Notes: generated from the sequence alone by a model not told the origin. A stretch of DNA of 25,332 bases from CAZBWP01 sp964630265 (GCA_964630265.1 CAZVRW010000049.1:1-25332), one strand, 5' to 3'. Positions 13,434-22,581 are shown, counted from the first letter of the stretch. Program-made: numbers and translations.

Positions 13434-15941
13434 ATGAACCCGTGGTCACTCGACTACGACGGCTACGTTCCCGAGCAGGAGGGGCTGCGGGAAACCTTGT
13501 GCGCCCTCGGCAACGGCTATGTGGTCACCCGCGCCGCCGCCCCGAATGCGGTGGCTGATGATGTCCATTACCCGGGCACCTACCTCGCCGGCGGCTACAA
13601 TCGTCTGACGACCGAGATCGCCGGACAGGAGATCGAAAACGAGGACCTGGTCAATATTCCCAATTGGCTGCCGGTGACGATCCGCATCGAGGATGGGCCG
13701 TGGCTCCGCCAGAGCACCGTCGCGTTTCTCGATTACCGCCAGGAACTCGATCTTCGGGCCGGCATCTTGAGGCGGATGCTGCGATTCCGCGATGCCGACG
13801 GTCGCATCACGCGATGGGACGAGCGGCGGCTCGTCAGCATGGACGACAAGCACATCGCCGCGCTCAGGGTGTCGATCACGCCGGAGAACTGGTCGGGGCG
13901 AATGACCGTGCGATCGGCGGTCGACGGCACCGTGGTCAATGATGGTGTCGCCCGCTATCGCCGTCTCGCCAGCCGGCACCTGGAAACCGTGGACGCATCG
14001 TCACCCGAACCGGGCCTCGCCTGTCTTCTCAGCCGCATGGTCCAGAGCCGTCAGGAGATCGCCGTCGCCGCGCGCACCACGATCGACGCGGGCGGCGAGA
14101 CACGCTCGCACGGCTGGCGTTCGGAGGTTCTCGCCGACCTGGTCGCCCACGAACTGTCCCTGGACGTGACCGAAGGGACGCTGGTCGCTGTGGAAAAGAC
14201 GGCCGCCCTGTTCACATCACGCGATGCCGCGATTTCGGAACCGGGGCTGGAAGCCGTTGAGGCCGCCCGGCGCGCGCCCGCCTTCAAGGTGACGGAAGAG
14301 CGGCACCGGCTCGCCTGGAGCCATCTCTGGGATGCCTGGGACATCGAGATCGACACCGGGGCGGACGCGGACACGCAGATGAAGCTGCGTCTGCACATTT
14401 TTCATCTGTTGCAGACGGTTTCCGCGCACAGCGTCGATCGTGACGTCGGCGTGCCGCCACGTGGCTGGCACGGCGAGGCCTATCGCGGCCACATCATGTG
14501 GGACGAGTTGTTCATCTTCCCGTTCGTCAATCTGCGGCTGCCGGTGCTCACCCAGGCGCTGCTGCGCTATCGCTACCGCCGCTTGCCGGAAGCCCGTCGC
14601 GCGGCCAAGGAGGCGGGCGGGGCCGGCGCCATGTTTCCCTGGCAGAGCGGCAGCAACGGTCGCGAGGAAAGCCAGAGGATCCACCTGAATCCGTTGTCGG
14701 GCAACTGGATCCCCGACAACAGCTACCGCCAGCGACACATCAACGCCGCCATCGCTTACAACGTCTGGCAATACTATCAGGCGACCGCCGATCGGGCGTT
14801 CCTGTGCTGGTTCGGTGCCGAATTGCTGATCGAAACGGCGCGGTTCTGGGCGAGCCTGGTGCGCTATTCCGCGGCCATCGATCGCTACGAGATCACCGGC
14901 GTCATGGGACCCGACGAGTTTCACACCGCCTATCCGGGGGCCGATCCGAAGACGGCGGGCGGGCTCGACAACAATGCCTACACCAACGTCATGGTGTCGT
15001 GGGCGCTGACGCGGACTCTCGATGCCTTGGAGGCGCTGCCGGCGCAGCATCGCCGTCGCGTGTGTGAATCGCTCGGGGTGCAGTCCGGCGAACTCCAGCG
15101 GTGGGATGACATCAGCCGCAAGCTCCGCGTGCCGTTTCACGGCGACCGCATCATCAGCCAGTTCGACGGCTACGCCGATCTGCAAGAGTTCGACTGGCAA
15201 GGCTATCGCGAGAAATATGGCGACATCCAGAGGCTCGACCGCATTCTCGAGAAAGAGGGCGACTCGCCCAATCGATACAAGGCCTCGAAACAGGCCGATG
15301 TTTTGATGTTGTTCTATCTTTTCTCGGCGAACGAACTCGCCTTGATCTTCGAACGGCTGGGCTACGAGTTCGATCCCGAACTGATCCCGAGGAACATCGA
15401 ATACTACATTCAAAGGACGTCGCATGGCTCGACGCTGAGCTGGGTCGTGCACGCCTGGGTGCTGGCCCGGAGCGACCGCGCGGGCTCCTGGAGCCTGTTC
15501 TGTCAGGCGCTCAACAGCGACTTTCGGGACATCCAGGGCGGAACCACGCCCGAGGGCATCCATCTCGGCGCGATGGCCGGGACGGTCGACGTCATCCACC
15601 GCTGTTTCACCGGCATCGAAATGCGCGCCAACGCGCTCCACTTCGATCCGGCGCTGCCCGACGGACTCGATCATCTTCGCACGGCCGTCCAGTACCGGGG
15701 CCACACCCTCGACGTCGAGGTCGATCACGAACGCCTCAGGATCACCGACCGGCCCGCCACGGCCCATCCGATCACCATCGCCTATCGCGGCCATGTCCGC
15801 GACGTCTCGCCGGGGGACACGTACGAGTTCCGTTTGATCAAGCCCGAGGAACGCCTCCGGGACGAGAACCGCGCGACGCCGCCCCGAGAGGCTCCCGCCC
15901 CAGCAAAGGCCCGGCAGACATCTGCCGCAGCAAAGGGATAA
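13434..15941 (+). CDS. Glycoside hydrolase family 65 disaccharide phosphorylase
   Basis: An 835-residue GH65 enzyme, expected to cleave an alpha-glucoside (maltose, trehalose, kojibiose or similar) with phosphate, giving glucose 1-phosphate. It has the N-terminal beta-sandwich (about 1-270: ETLCALGNGYVVTRAA and ENEDLVNIPNWLPV), a linker, and the (alpha/alpha)6 barrel with HGEAYRGHIMWDELFIFPF (about 344-365). The catalytic acid is Glu495 in GVMGPDEFH. ASKQADVLML and the phosphate-site region RTSHGSTLSW follow, then a small C-terminal beta-sheet domain. ATG 13434 follows ggagg (13425-13429 region). The stop is 5 nt before ppsA. No beta-phosphoglucomutase partner is seen in the window. Substrate specificity cannot be read from these motifs. 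The last 30 residues form an Ala/Pro-rich tail. Confidence 0.93.
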   Translation: MNPWSLDYDGYVPEQEGLRETLCALGNGYVVTRAAAPNAVADDVHYPGTYLAGGYNRLTTEIAGQEIENEDLVNIPNWLPVTIRIEDGPWLRQSTVAFLDYRQELDLRAGILRRMLRFRDADGRITRWDERRLVSMDDKHIAALRVSITPENWSGRMTVRSAVDGTVVNDGVARYRRLASRHLETVDASSPEPGLACLLSRMVQSRQEIAVAARTTIDAGGETRSHGWRSEVLADLVAHELSLDVTEGTLVAVEKTAALFTSRDAAISEPGLEAVEAARRAPAFKVTEERHRLAWSHLWDAWDIEIDTGADADTQMKLRLHIFHLLQTVSAHSVDRDVGVPPRGWHGEAYRGHIMWDELFIFPFVNLRLPVLTQALLRYRYRRLPEARRAAKEAGGAGAMFPWQSGSNGREESQRIHLNPLSGNWIPDNSYRQRHINAAIAYNVWQYYQATADRAFLCWFGAELLIETARFWASLVRYSAAIDRYEITGVMGPDEFHTAYPGADPKTAGGLDNNAYTNVMVSWALTRTLDALEALPAQHRRRVCESLGVQSGELQRWDDISRKLRVPFHGDRIISQFDGYADLQEFDWQGYREKYGDIQRLDRILEKEGDSPNRYKASKQADVLMLFYLFSANELALIFERLGYEFDPELIPRNIEYYIQRTSHGSTLSWVVHAWVLARSDRAGSWSLFCQALNSDFRDIQGGTTPEGIHLGAMAGTVDVIHRCFTGIEMRANALHFDPALPDGLDHLRTAVQYRGHTLDVEVDHERLRITDRPATAHPITIAYRGHVRDVSPGDTYEFRLIKPEERLRDENRATPPREAPAPAKARQTSAAAKG

Positions 15942-15946
15942 CAGCC

Positions 15947-18349
15947 ATGCCCACGGATACCCCGCTGATCCGCTGGTTCACCGAAATCGGACGCTCCGAC
16001 ACCGCCGTCGTCGGCGGCAAGAACGCATCACTCGGCGAGATGATCCGGGCATTAGCGGGCGTCGGCATCCGCGTTCCCGGCGGCTTTGCGACGACCGCCG
16101 ACGCCTACCGGCAGTTCATCGAGCACAACGATCTTCACGAGGAGATCGGCCAAACGACCGCCGGCCTCGACGCCGATCGCGGGAACCTGGCGGACGTCGG
16201 CGAACGGATCCGTGGCCTGATCCGCGAGGCCGCGCTGCCGTCAGATCTGGCGGAGGCGATCCGCGAGGCTTACCGCCGGCTTTGCAAACAGACCGGTCGG
16301 GAAGACCTCGACGTGGCCGTGCGCAGCAGTGCGACGGCAGAAGACCTGCCGGAAGCGAGCTTCGCCGGACAGCTCGACACATACCTGAATATTCGCGGCG
16401 AAGCGCGGCTGCTGGAAGCCTGCAAGGACTGCTTCGCCTCGCTGTTCACCGATCGCGCGATCAGCTACCGCGAGGAACACGGGTTCGATCACCTGCAGGT
16501 GGCCCTGTCCGTCGGCGTTCAGCAAATGGTGCGCTCCGACACCGCCGGCTCGGGGGTGATGTTCTCGATCGATACGGAAACCGGCTTTCCCGACACCGTC
16601 CTGATCAACGCCGCCTGGGGGCTTGGCGAGACGGTCGTGCAAGGCATCGTGGATCCGGACGAATACCACGTGTTCAAGCCATTGCTCGGTGACGAGACGG
16701 TCCGGCCGATCGTCGCCAAATCGCTCGGGGCGAAGGCCCGCAAGATGGTCTATGCAACGGCGGATGGTGAAAGCGCGGACCTGGTCGACACCAGTGACGA
16801 TGAGCGCGCGCGGTTCGTGTTGAGCGATGACGAAATCCTGCACCTGGCGCGCTGGGCGACGGAAATCGAGCGGCACTACGGCCGGCCCATGGACATCGAA
16901 TGGGCCAAGGACGGCGAGACGGACGAGCTTTACATCGTGCAGGCCCGGCCGGAGACGGTGCAGTCGCAACGCGGCTCCGCGTCGCTGCGCTCCTATCGGT
17001 TGCAGGGATCGGGAAAGAAACTGGTCTCGGGTCTGGCGGTCGGCGCCTCCATCGCGACCGGCAAGGTGTGCCGGCTGGAAAGCGCCGATGAGATCGAGCG
17101 TTTCGAGAAGGGGGGCGTGCTCGTCACCGGCATGACCGATCCGGACTGGGTGCCGATCATGAAGCGGGCGGCGGCAATCGTCACCGACCACGGCGGGCGC
17201 ACCAGCCACGCCGCCATCGTCAGTCGCGAACTCGGCCTCACCGCCATCGTTGGTGTCGGCGACGCGACCGCGACGCTCGCCGACGGCCAGGAGGTGACCG
17301 TCAGCTGCGCCGAGGGTGACGAGGGCTTCGTCTACGAAGGCGCCATCGACTTCGACGTGACGGAGATCAACACCGACGAGATCCCGAAAACCCAGACCGG
17401 GGTGATGGTCAACCTGGCCAATCCCGCCGCCGCCTATCGCTGGTGGCAACTGCCGACGGATGGCGTCGGCTTGGCGCGGATGGAATTCATCATCGGCAGC
17501 ATGATCAAGATCCATCCGCTCGCCCTGCTGCACCCCGACCGGGTGGAGGACCAGGACGCGCGCCGACGCATCGAGGACCTGACGCGCGGCTATGACGACA
17601 AGCCGGAGTACTTCGTCGAAACCCTGGCGCGCGGCATCGCCCGCATCGCCTCGGCCCACCATCCCAACCCGGTCATCGTGCGGATGAGCGACTTCAAGAC
17701 CAACGAGTACGCCGGCCTGATCGGCGGCCGGGCGTTCGAGCCCAAGGAGGCCAATCCCATGCTCGGCTGGCGGGGGGCGAGCCGCTATTACAGCGAAGGC
17801 TATCGCGAGGGCTTCGGCCTCGAGTGCCGGGCGATCCGCAAGGCGCGGGAAGAGATCGGCTTTCGCAATATCGTGATCATGATCCCGTTCTGTCGGACGC
17901 TGGCGGAAGCGGACCGGGTCCTCCAGGTCCTGGCCGATGAGGGGCTGGTGCGCGGCCGGGACGGTCTCGAGGTGTATGTGATGGCCGAGATCCCGGCCAA
18001 CGTGATCCTCGCCGAGCGGTTCGCCGAACGGTTCGACGGCTTTTCCATCGGCTCCAACGATCTGACGCAACTGGTGCTGGGCGTCGATCGCGACAGCGAG
18101 CAGCTGCGCGCGCTGTTCGACGAGCGCAACGATGCCGTCATGGAGTCGATCGCCACGCTGCTCGCCAAGGCGAAGCAGAGCCGCACCAAAGTGGGCATCT
18201 GCGGGCAGGCGCCGAGCGACTATCCGGATGTCGCCGAGTTTCTCGTCGAACACGGCATCGATACGATCTCGGTGACGCCCGACACGTTTCTGGATGTGAA
18301 GCAGCACGTGCTGCGGGCCGAGCGCGCCAAGCGGCGCCAGAGCGCTTGA
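15947..18349 (+). CDS. ppsA: Phosphoenolpyruvate synthase (pyruvate, water dikinase)
   Basis: An 800-residue enzyme that makes PEP from pyruvate, ATP and water (products PEP, AMP and Pi) for gluconeogenesis. It has an N-terminal ATP-grasp domain (GGKNASLGEM, VAVRSSATAEDLPEASFAGQ), the swivelling phosphohistidine domain TDHGGRTSHAAIVSRELG with His421, and a C-terminal PEP/pyruvate TIM barrel with SIGSNDLTQLVLG and GICGQAPSDYP (Cys752). Residue numbers match E. coli PpsA (His421, Cys751). Wording such as FLVEHGIDTISVTPDT fits PpsA better than PPDK, which is longer and lacks this end. The start ATG 15947 follows aaaggga. It is coupled closely to the GH65 gene (5 nt). The stop lies 11 nt from the convergent hydrolase gene. 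Confidence 0.96.
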   Translation: MPTDTPLIRWFTEIGRSDTAVVGGKNASLGEMIRALAGVGIRVPGGFATTADAYRQFIEHNDLHEEIGQTTAGLDADRGNLADVGERIRGLIREAALPSDLAEAIREAYRRLCKQTGREDLDVAVRSSATAEDLPEASFAGQLDTYLNIRGEARLLEACKDCFASLFTDRAISYREEHGFDHLQVALSVGVQQMVRSDTAGSGVMFSIDTETGFPDTVLINAAWGLGETVVQGIVDPDEYHVFKPLLGDETVRPIVAKSLGAKARKMVYATADGESADLVDTSDDERARFVLSDDEILHLARWATEIERHYGRPMDIEWAKDGETDELYIVQARPETVQSQRGSASLRSYRLQGSGKKLVSGLAVGASIATGKVCRLESADEIERFEKGGVLVTGMTDPDWVPIMKRAAAIVTDHGGRTSHAAIVSRELGLTAIVGVGDATATLADGQEVTVSCAEGDEGFVYEGAIDFDVTEINTDEIPKTQTGVMVNLANPAAAYRWWQLPTDGVGLARMEFIIGSMIKIHPLALLHPDRVEDQDARRRIEDLTRGYDDKPEYFVETLARGIARIASAHHPNPVIVRMSDFKTNEYAGLIGGRAFEPKEANPMLGWRGASRYYSEGYREGFGLECRAIRKAREEIGFRNIVIMIPFCRTLAEADRVLQVLADEGLVRGRDGLEVYVMAEIPANVILAERFAERFDGFSIGSNDLTQLVLGVDRDSEQLRALFDERNDAVMESIATLLAKAKQSRTKVGICGQAPSDYPDVAEFLVEHGIDTISVTPDTFLDVKQHVLRAERAKRRQSA

Positions 18350-18360
18350 GCAACCTGCGA

Positions 18361-19032
18361 TCAGGTCGGAAGGAAACCCCGCACCTCCGCCAGCGAGACG
18401 ACGTGACAGTAGATCATGTTGATGATCTCCAGTTCCTTGTGGTGGAGTTCGTCGATGCCGGCGGCGCAGCAATCCTCGACGACGATCACGTTGAAGCTCT
18501 CGTCGGCGAGACTGCGGACGGTCGACGAGACGCATTGGTCGGTGAAGATGCCGGCGACGACGACGTTCCGAATGCCCATGTTATGGAGCAGCAGCCGGAG
18601 ATTGGTGCCGGTCAGGGCGCTATCGGTGGTCTTCAGCACGACGATCTCGTCGTCGGCGGGCGCGAGTTCCGGAACGATCTGCGCGTCTTCCCGGTCCTTG
18701 GGCAGCAGGAGATAGTTCCAGCCGGGCTTCTTCTGGCTGATCGAACGGTCGCGACCATCCCGTTTCAAACAGGCGATGCGGGCAAACAGGGTTTCCATCC
18801 CGCGCTTGCGGAATTCGGAAAGCAGCGTTTGCGTGTTGGGGATGACGAGGCTGTTCATGCGATCCATGAACGGCTGCCAGCGCGCCTGCTCGTCCGCCGT
18901 CGGCTTCGGCTCCAGGTAGGTGTTCTGAATGTCGATGACCAGGAGGGCCGTGTCGTCAACCGAGAGCACGATGTCCTCCGGCTCCGGCGCGCCCTGGTAA
19001 TAGAATGACCGGTACGCGTTCTTCCAGCTCAT
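18361..19032 (-). CDS. Isochorismatase-like cysteine hydrolase
   Basis: A 223-residue amidohydrolase of the isochorismatase superfamily. The catalytic triad is visible: Asp34 in LLVIDIQNTY, Lys134 in VVLKTTDSAL and nucleophile Cys167 in GIFTDQCVSSTVR. This superfamily hydrolyses amides such as nicotinamide, biuret, ureidoacrylate or N-carbamoylsarcosine; the exact substrate cannot be read here. The start ATG 19032 overlaps the stop of the upstream permease as ATGA, and AAGGAG lies 12 nt before it. An open frame continues far upstream in this phase, but that is a shadow of the permease gene. As the last gene of a Liv-type uptake operon, it probably acts on the imported compound. Confidence 0.9.
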   Translation of the reverse strand: MSWKNAYRSFYYQGAPEPEDIVLSVDDTALLVIDIQNTYLEPKPTADEQARWQPFMDRMNSLVIPNTQTLLSEFRKRGMETLFARIACLKRDGRDRSISQKKPGWNYLLLPKDREDAQIVPELAPADDEIVVLKTTDSALTGTNLRLLLHNMGIRNVVVAGIFTDQCVSSTVRSLADESFNVIVVEDCCAAGIDELHHKELEIINMIYCHVVSLAEVRGFLPT

Positions 19033-20081
19033 GGCCGCGGATCTCCTTGCTGCTGATCGGTTGCTCGGATGGTGCGACGCCCGAACGCGGAGCCGAGCTC
19101 GATGGAGCCGAACAGCCCCTTGGGTCGCAGGATCAAAAACGCGATCATCGCGCAGGCGAGCACAACCTCGGTGAGGCCGACGAGGCGGAACGGCAGCACC
19201 TTGGCGACGTTGACCGTGTTTTCCAGGGTGCGAAGCCCTTCGAAAGCGGCGGAAACGGTGAAGACCCCGAGGACGGCACCGGAGACGGTGGTGGCGCCAC
19301 CGATCACCAGCATCCCCAAAATGACGAAGGTCTCCTTGAGGTAAAAGGCCGCCGGCGAAAACGACGTGATGAAATGGGCCCAGAGGCCACCGCCCAGACC
19401 GGCCATGAAGGCGCTGAGCACGAAGCCCTGCCAGCGCAACCGCGAAACATGGGCACCGACCGCGGCGGCGGCGATCTCGTCGTCGCGGACCGCCCGCAAC
19501 AGGACGCCGACCCGCGATTCCTTGAAGCCGAGGGCGAGCGCGATGGCGACGATGGCGGCGCCGGCGGCGAGGGGAAGATCGGTGACCCGCTGGATGCCGA
19601 ACAGGGTCCGCGGACCATTGGTCACGGCGTTCCAGTTGACCATGATGTTGTGGAGCACCACCAAGAGCGCGAACGACGTGATCACCGCCGCCGCGTCGGA
19701 CAGGCGCATCAAAGGATAGGAGGCGACCGCCGCGACGATGGCGGCGACGCCGGCGCCGACGACGATGGCAACATAGGGCGACAGTTCGATCCCGGCCAGG
19801 ATCGGATAGAGGTCCGGCAGGGCCATTCCCTTCATCTGCAGGGGAATGGCCAGGATGGCGGAGGCATAGGCGCCGATCCCCATGAAACCGATGTGGGCGA
19901 AGGATAGGATGCCCGAATTGCCCATGAACACCTGCAAGCCCAGCACCAAGACAAGATTGATGCACAGCGTCGTCGCGATCCGATCAACGACGCGGACTTC
20001 GACCGCGGCCGAGCCGATCACCAACAGTGCGACGAGGGACGTGAGGACCATGAAGGTGATGAGGCTGTCTTTCGTGTTCAT
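19029..20081 (-). CDS. livM: Branched-chain amino acid-type ABC permease (LivM-like)
   Basis: A 350-residue inner-membrane permease with about eight to nine hydrophobic segments. The family signature is present: VLGLQVFMGNSGILSFAHIGFMGIGAYAS near residues 45-73, and LRAVRDDEIAAAAVGAHVSRLRWQGFVLSAFMAGLGGGLWAH, which contains the cytoplasmic EAA-like coupling loop to the ATPases. ATG 20081 is chosen (MNTKDSLI). A GTG directly after the livH stop (20096) would add five residues. The gene end overlaps the hydrolase start as ATGA. It pairs with the LivH-like subunit. The ligand is inferred only from the transporter class, which also includes urea and amide systems. Confidence 0.93.
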   Translation of the reverse strand: MNTKDSLITFMVLTSLVALLVIGSAAVEVRVVDRIATTLCINLVLVLGLQVFMGNSGILSFAHIGFMGIGAYASAILAIPLQMKGMALPDLYPILAGIELSPYVAIVVGAGVAAIVAAVASYPLMRLSDAAAVITSFALLVVLHNIMVNWNAVTNGPRTLFGIQRVTDLPLAAGAAIVAIALALGFKESRVGVLLRAVRDDEIAAAAVGAHVSRLRWQGFVLSAFMAGLGGGLWAHFITSFSPAAFYLKETFVILGMLVIGGATTVSGAVLGVFTVSAAFEGLRTLENTVNVAKVLPFRLVGLTEVVLACAMIAFLILRPKGLFGSIELGSAFGRRTIRATDQQQGDPRP

Positions 20082-20096
20082 CGCCGTCCCGACCAC

Positions 20097-20993
20097 TCAC
20101 GTTCTCTGACCGCTGGCGGGACCGCGGACGAGCCCTTCCGGCCGGATCAGCAGGATGATGATCACCAGGGTGAAGGTGAAGGCGTTGCGAAAGCTCAAGA
20201 GTTCCTGCGGCAAGAGGGAGTTGAGGCCGATATCGATGAACGCGAGCAGGTAGCCGCCGACGACGGCGCCCACCAGGCTGCGCATGCCGCCAATGACGCA
20301 AGCGATGAACGCAATGAGCAGCGGCTCGAGGCCGATGCCCGGCACCACGGAGCCGATGCGGCCGAGCCAGAGCAGGGCGACGACACCGGCGAGGAACCCA
20401 CTGATGGCGAAGGCGACGCTGATGACGAGGTTGGCCGGCACGCCAAGCATGCGGGCCATGCGAAAGCGCGAGGCGGCGGCGCGCAACGCAATCCCGAGCA
20501 CCGTCCGTCGCAACAGCAGGGCGAACAGCCCCAGCAGCACCACCGCGGTGGCGATGGCGATCAGATTGCGGACCGGCACGACGACGTCGGCGATCATCAC
20601 CGTTTGCGAGAACAGGTCGGGCAGCGGCACCTGGCGGGCGCGCGGGGAAACGAACAGCAAGGCGGCGTTCTGCAGCAACGTGCCGAGCGCGAAGGAGGTG
20701 ATCAGCACCGCGGTGACCGAACGCTCGCGGACCGGGCGGAAGGCGACGAGTTCCGTGCCGATGCCGGCGAGGATCGCCATGACCACGGCGACCGCCGCCA
20801 TCGCCAGCCAGGGCAGCGGCGAGCCACCGAGCAGAAACAGCGCGTAGCCGGCGACCATGATCAACTCGCCATAGGCGAAATTCACCAGCTTGAGGATGCC
20901 GTAGACGATGACCAGACCGAGCGCCATCATCGCATAGAGACTGCCGAGGCTGAGCGCGTCGATGGCAAACTGGATCACGGTGCCGGTGGTCAT
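20097..20993 (-). CDS. livH: Branched-chain amino acid-type ABC permease (LivH-like)
   Basis: A 298-residue permease with eight or so membrane segments. The N-terminus, FAIDALSLGSLYAMMALGLVIVYGILKLVNFAYGELIMVAGY, is the classical LivH opening. The coupling loop RTVLGIALRAAASRFRMARMLGVPANLVISVAFAISGFLAG (about residues 164-204) and GGMRSLVGAVVGGYLLAF follow. ATG 20993 has a modest AGGG upstream. It begins 10 nt after the LivF-like stop, and LivM follows immediately, consistent with a single operon. It forms the membrane heterodimer with the LivM-like protein. Confidence 0.94.
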   Translation of the reverse strand: MTTGTVIQFAIDALSLGSLYAMMALGLVIVYGILKLVNFAYGELIMVAGYALFLLGGSPLPWLAMAAVAVVMAILAGIGTELVAFRPVRERSVTAVLITSFALGTLLQNAALLFVSPRARQVPLPDLFSQTVMIADVVVPVRNLIAIATAVVLLGLFALLLRRTVLGIALRAAASRFRMARMLGVPANLVISVAFAISGFLAGVVALLWLGRIGSVVPGIGLEPLLIAFIACVIGGMRSLVGAVVGGYLLAFIDIGLNSLLPQELLSFRNAFTFTLVIIILLIRPEGLVRGPASGQRT

Positions 20994-21003
20994 CGACGCT
21001 GCC

Positions 21004-21711
21004 CTATCGGCCCAGGTAGATGGCGTGGAGATCGGCGGTGGCGGCGATGGCCGCCGCCGCGCCGGCCGTGGCGATTTCGCCCAGCTTCATGACGTAGGCC
21101 CGCTCCGCGGCGGTGAGCGCTTTCGCCGCGTTCTGTTCGACGAGCAGAATGGTGAGACCGGTTTCGCGCAGGCGCTCGATCATCGCGAAGATGCGATCGA
21201 CGATCACCGGGGCCAGTCCGAGAGACGGTTCGTCCAGGAGCAGGACCTTGGGACGCGACATCAGCGCCCGGGCGATGACCAGTTGTTGCTGCTCGCCGCC
21301 CGACAGCGTGCCCGCCGGCTGCGACATCCGCTCGCGAAGCATCGGAAAGACCTCCAATACCTTTTCCAGGTCTCGCGCGCAGCCAGCGGTATCGCGGCGG
21401 TGGACGAAGGCGCCGAGCCGAAGATTCTCGCCCACCGTTAAATCGGCGAACACGTCTCGGGTTTCGGGCACCATGGCAAGGCCCTGGCGAACGATGCCTT
21501 CCGGGGCAAGACCCGTGATATCCCGACCGTCGAGGACGACGCGGCCGCCGGTCGGCCTGATGGCGCCGGCGACGGCAAGCAGGGTCGAACTCTTGCCGGC
21601 GCCGTTGGCGCCGAGCAGGGCGACGAGTTCACCCTCGCCCACGTCGAAGCTGACGCCCTTCACCGCCTTGATGGCGCCGTAGTCGACCCGGAGATCCCGC
21701 ACCTCAAGCAT
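21004..21711 (-). CDS. livF: ABC transporter ATPase (LivF-like)
   Basis: A 235-residue ATP-binding subunit. Walker A GANGAGKS (34-41), signature LSGGEQ (136-141), Walker B LLLDEP (157-162) followed by SLGLAP, and the H-loop-region motif LLVEQN typical of LivF (Gln/Asn in place of the usual His) are all visible. ATG 21711 lies inside the end of the LivG-like gene, an 8-nt overlap, so the two ATPases are probably translationally coupled. It powers the LivH/LivM permease. Confidence 0.95.
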   Translation of the reverse strand: MLEVRDLRVDYGAIKAVKGVSFDVGEGELVALLGANGAGKSSTLLAVAGAIRPTGGRVVLDGRDITGLAPEGIVRQGLAMVPETRDVFADLTVGENLRLGAFVHRRDTAGCARDLEKVLEVFPMLRERMSQPAGTLSGGEQQQLVIARALMSRPKVLLLDEPSLGLAPVIVDRIFAMIERLRETGLTILLVEQNAAKALTAAERAYVMKLGEIATAGAAAAIAATADLHAIYLGR

Positions 21712-22444
21712 GACCGGCCGGCACCGCTTCGCGTGTTCCCAGATAGGCCTCGATCACCGCCGGCAATCGGCGCACGGTGTCGACGTCACCCTCGCCGATG
21801 GTGCGTCCCGAGGCCAGGACATGCAGGCGATCGCAAAGCCGGGTGATCATCGGCACGTCGTGGTCGATGACGAGCATCCCGACGCCGCGCGCCTTGGGCA
21901 GGGCACGGAGAATTTCGAGCAGCGCCGCGCTTTCCGCCTCGTTCATGCCGGCGGCCGGTTCGTCGAGGAGGACGAAACGCGGCTCGCCGGCGAGCGCGCG
22001 GGCGATCTCGACACGACGCTCATCGCCGTAGCTGAGGGTGCCCGCCGACAGCCGGGCGAGCGCCTCGAGACCGAATTCTGCCAGCAATCCCGCCGCGCGT
22101 CGCCGCGCCGCGCGCCGTGTCAGCCCTTGCGCCAGGGCGGCGACCTCGATGTTCTCCTCCACCGTCAACTCCCGGAACAAGCGGACGATCTGAAAGGTCC
22201 GGGCGATCCCCCGCAAGGCGATGACGCGAGGGTGGAGACCGGTGATCGCCTCGTCGCCGAGCAACACCGCACCGCTCGCGGGCTTGATCTGCCCGGTGAT
22301 GACGTTGACGAGGGTCGTCTTGCCCGAACCGTTGGGGCCGATCAGCCCGACAATCTCTCCGGGCGACACTTCGAGAGTGACCTGGTCCAGCACGCGCAGA
22401 CCGGAAAAATCCACAGACACGCGGTTGGCGCGGAGAGTCATCAT
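21704..22444 (-). CDS. livG: ABC transporter ATPase (LivG-like)
   Basis: A 246-residue ATP-binding subunit. Walker A GPNGSGKT (36-43), Q-loop region ARTFQIVRLF (81-90), LSYGDERR (137-144, the LivG form of the signature), Walker B FVLLDEP (157-163) with AAGMN, and His195 in VIDHD are present. Two adjacent ATGs (22444, 22441) could start it. The open frame extends to 22585, but that part overlaps a hairpin and repeats and has no Liv similarity. The preceding 137 bp, between livK and this gene, contains a strong hairpin and a 14-bp repeat, so expression may differ from livK. Confidence 0.94.
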   Translation of the reverse strand: MMTLRANRVSVDFSGLRVLDQVTLEVSPGEIVGLIGPNGSGKTTLVNVITGQIKPASGAVLLGDEAITGLHPRVIALRGIARTFQIVRLFRELTVEENIEVAALAQGLTRRAARRRAAGLLAEFGLEALARLSAGTLSYGDERRVEIARALAGEPRFVLLDEPAAGMNEAESAALLEILRALPKARGVGMLVIDHDVPMITRLCDRLHVLASGRTIGEGDVDTVRRLPAVIEAYLGTREAVPAGHA

Positions 22445-22486
22445 CGCTATCGACCAAGGTCGGATTGGGCGTTCGTCCGGGTCGCG

Positions 22487-22528
22487 CCTGTGCCGCAGGG
22501 CCTGTGCCGCAGGGCCTGTGCCGCAGCG
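22487..22528. repeat. 14-bp tandem repeat, three units
   Basis: cctgtgccgcaggg at 22487-22500 and 22501-22514, and a variant at 22515-22528 ending agcg. Each unit can pair cctg with cagg. It lies between livK and livG. Confidence 0.85.
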
Positions 22529-22531
22529 CTC

Positions 22532-22564
22532 GCGACGCCGGCCCGAGATGCGAGCCGGCGTCGC
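22532..22564 (-). promoter_or_regulatory. Strong hairpin between livK and livG, possible attenuator
   Basis: Perfect 11-bp arms gcgacgccggc (22532-22542) and gccggcgtcgc (22554-22564) with an 11-nt loop, beginning 17 nt after the livK stop. No T-run follows, so it is more likely an mRNA stabiliser, or a processing or attenuation structure, that raises binding-protein levels over the rest of the operon. The structure is seen; the role is inferred. Confidence 0.55.
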
Positions 22565-22581
22565 CGCGCGAACGGCCGCGA

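Noticed and set aside
14217..15794. Minus-strand open frame of about 525 codons opposite the GH65 gene
   Set aside because: GH65 motifs on the plus strand are complete; the reverse frame has no recognisable domain.
16241..18535. Long minus-strand open frame opposite ppsA
   Set aside because: Antisense shadow: ppsA carries complete catalytic motifs, and the reverse translation is Arg/Asp/Gly-rich with no domain and no ribosome site.
18361..19965. A fused 534-residue protein containing the cysteine hydrolase
   Set aside because: The extra N-terminal part is the livM gene read in another phase. The hydrolase has its own ATG and ribosome site at 19032.
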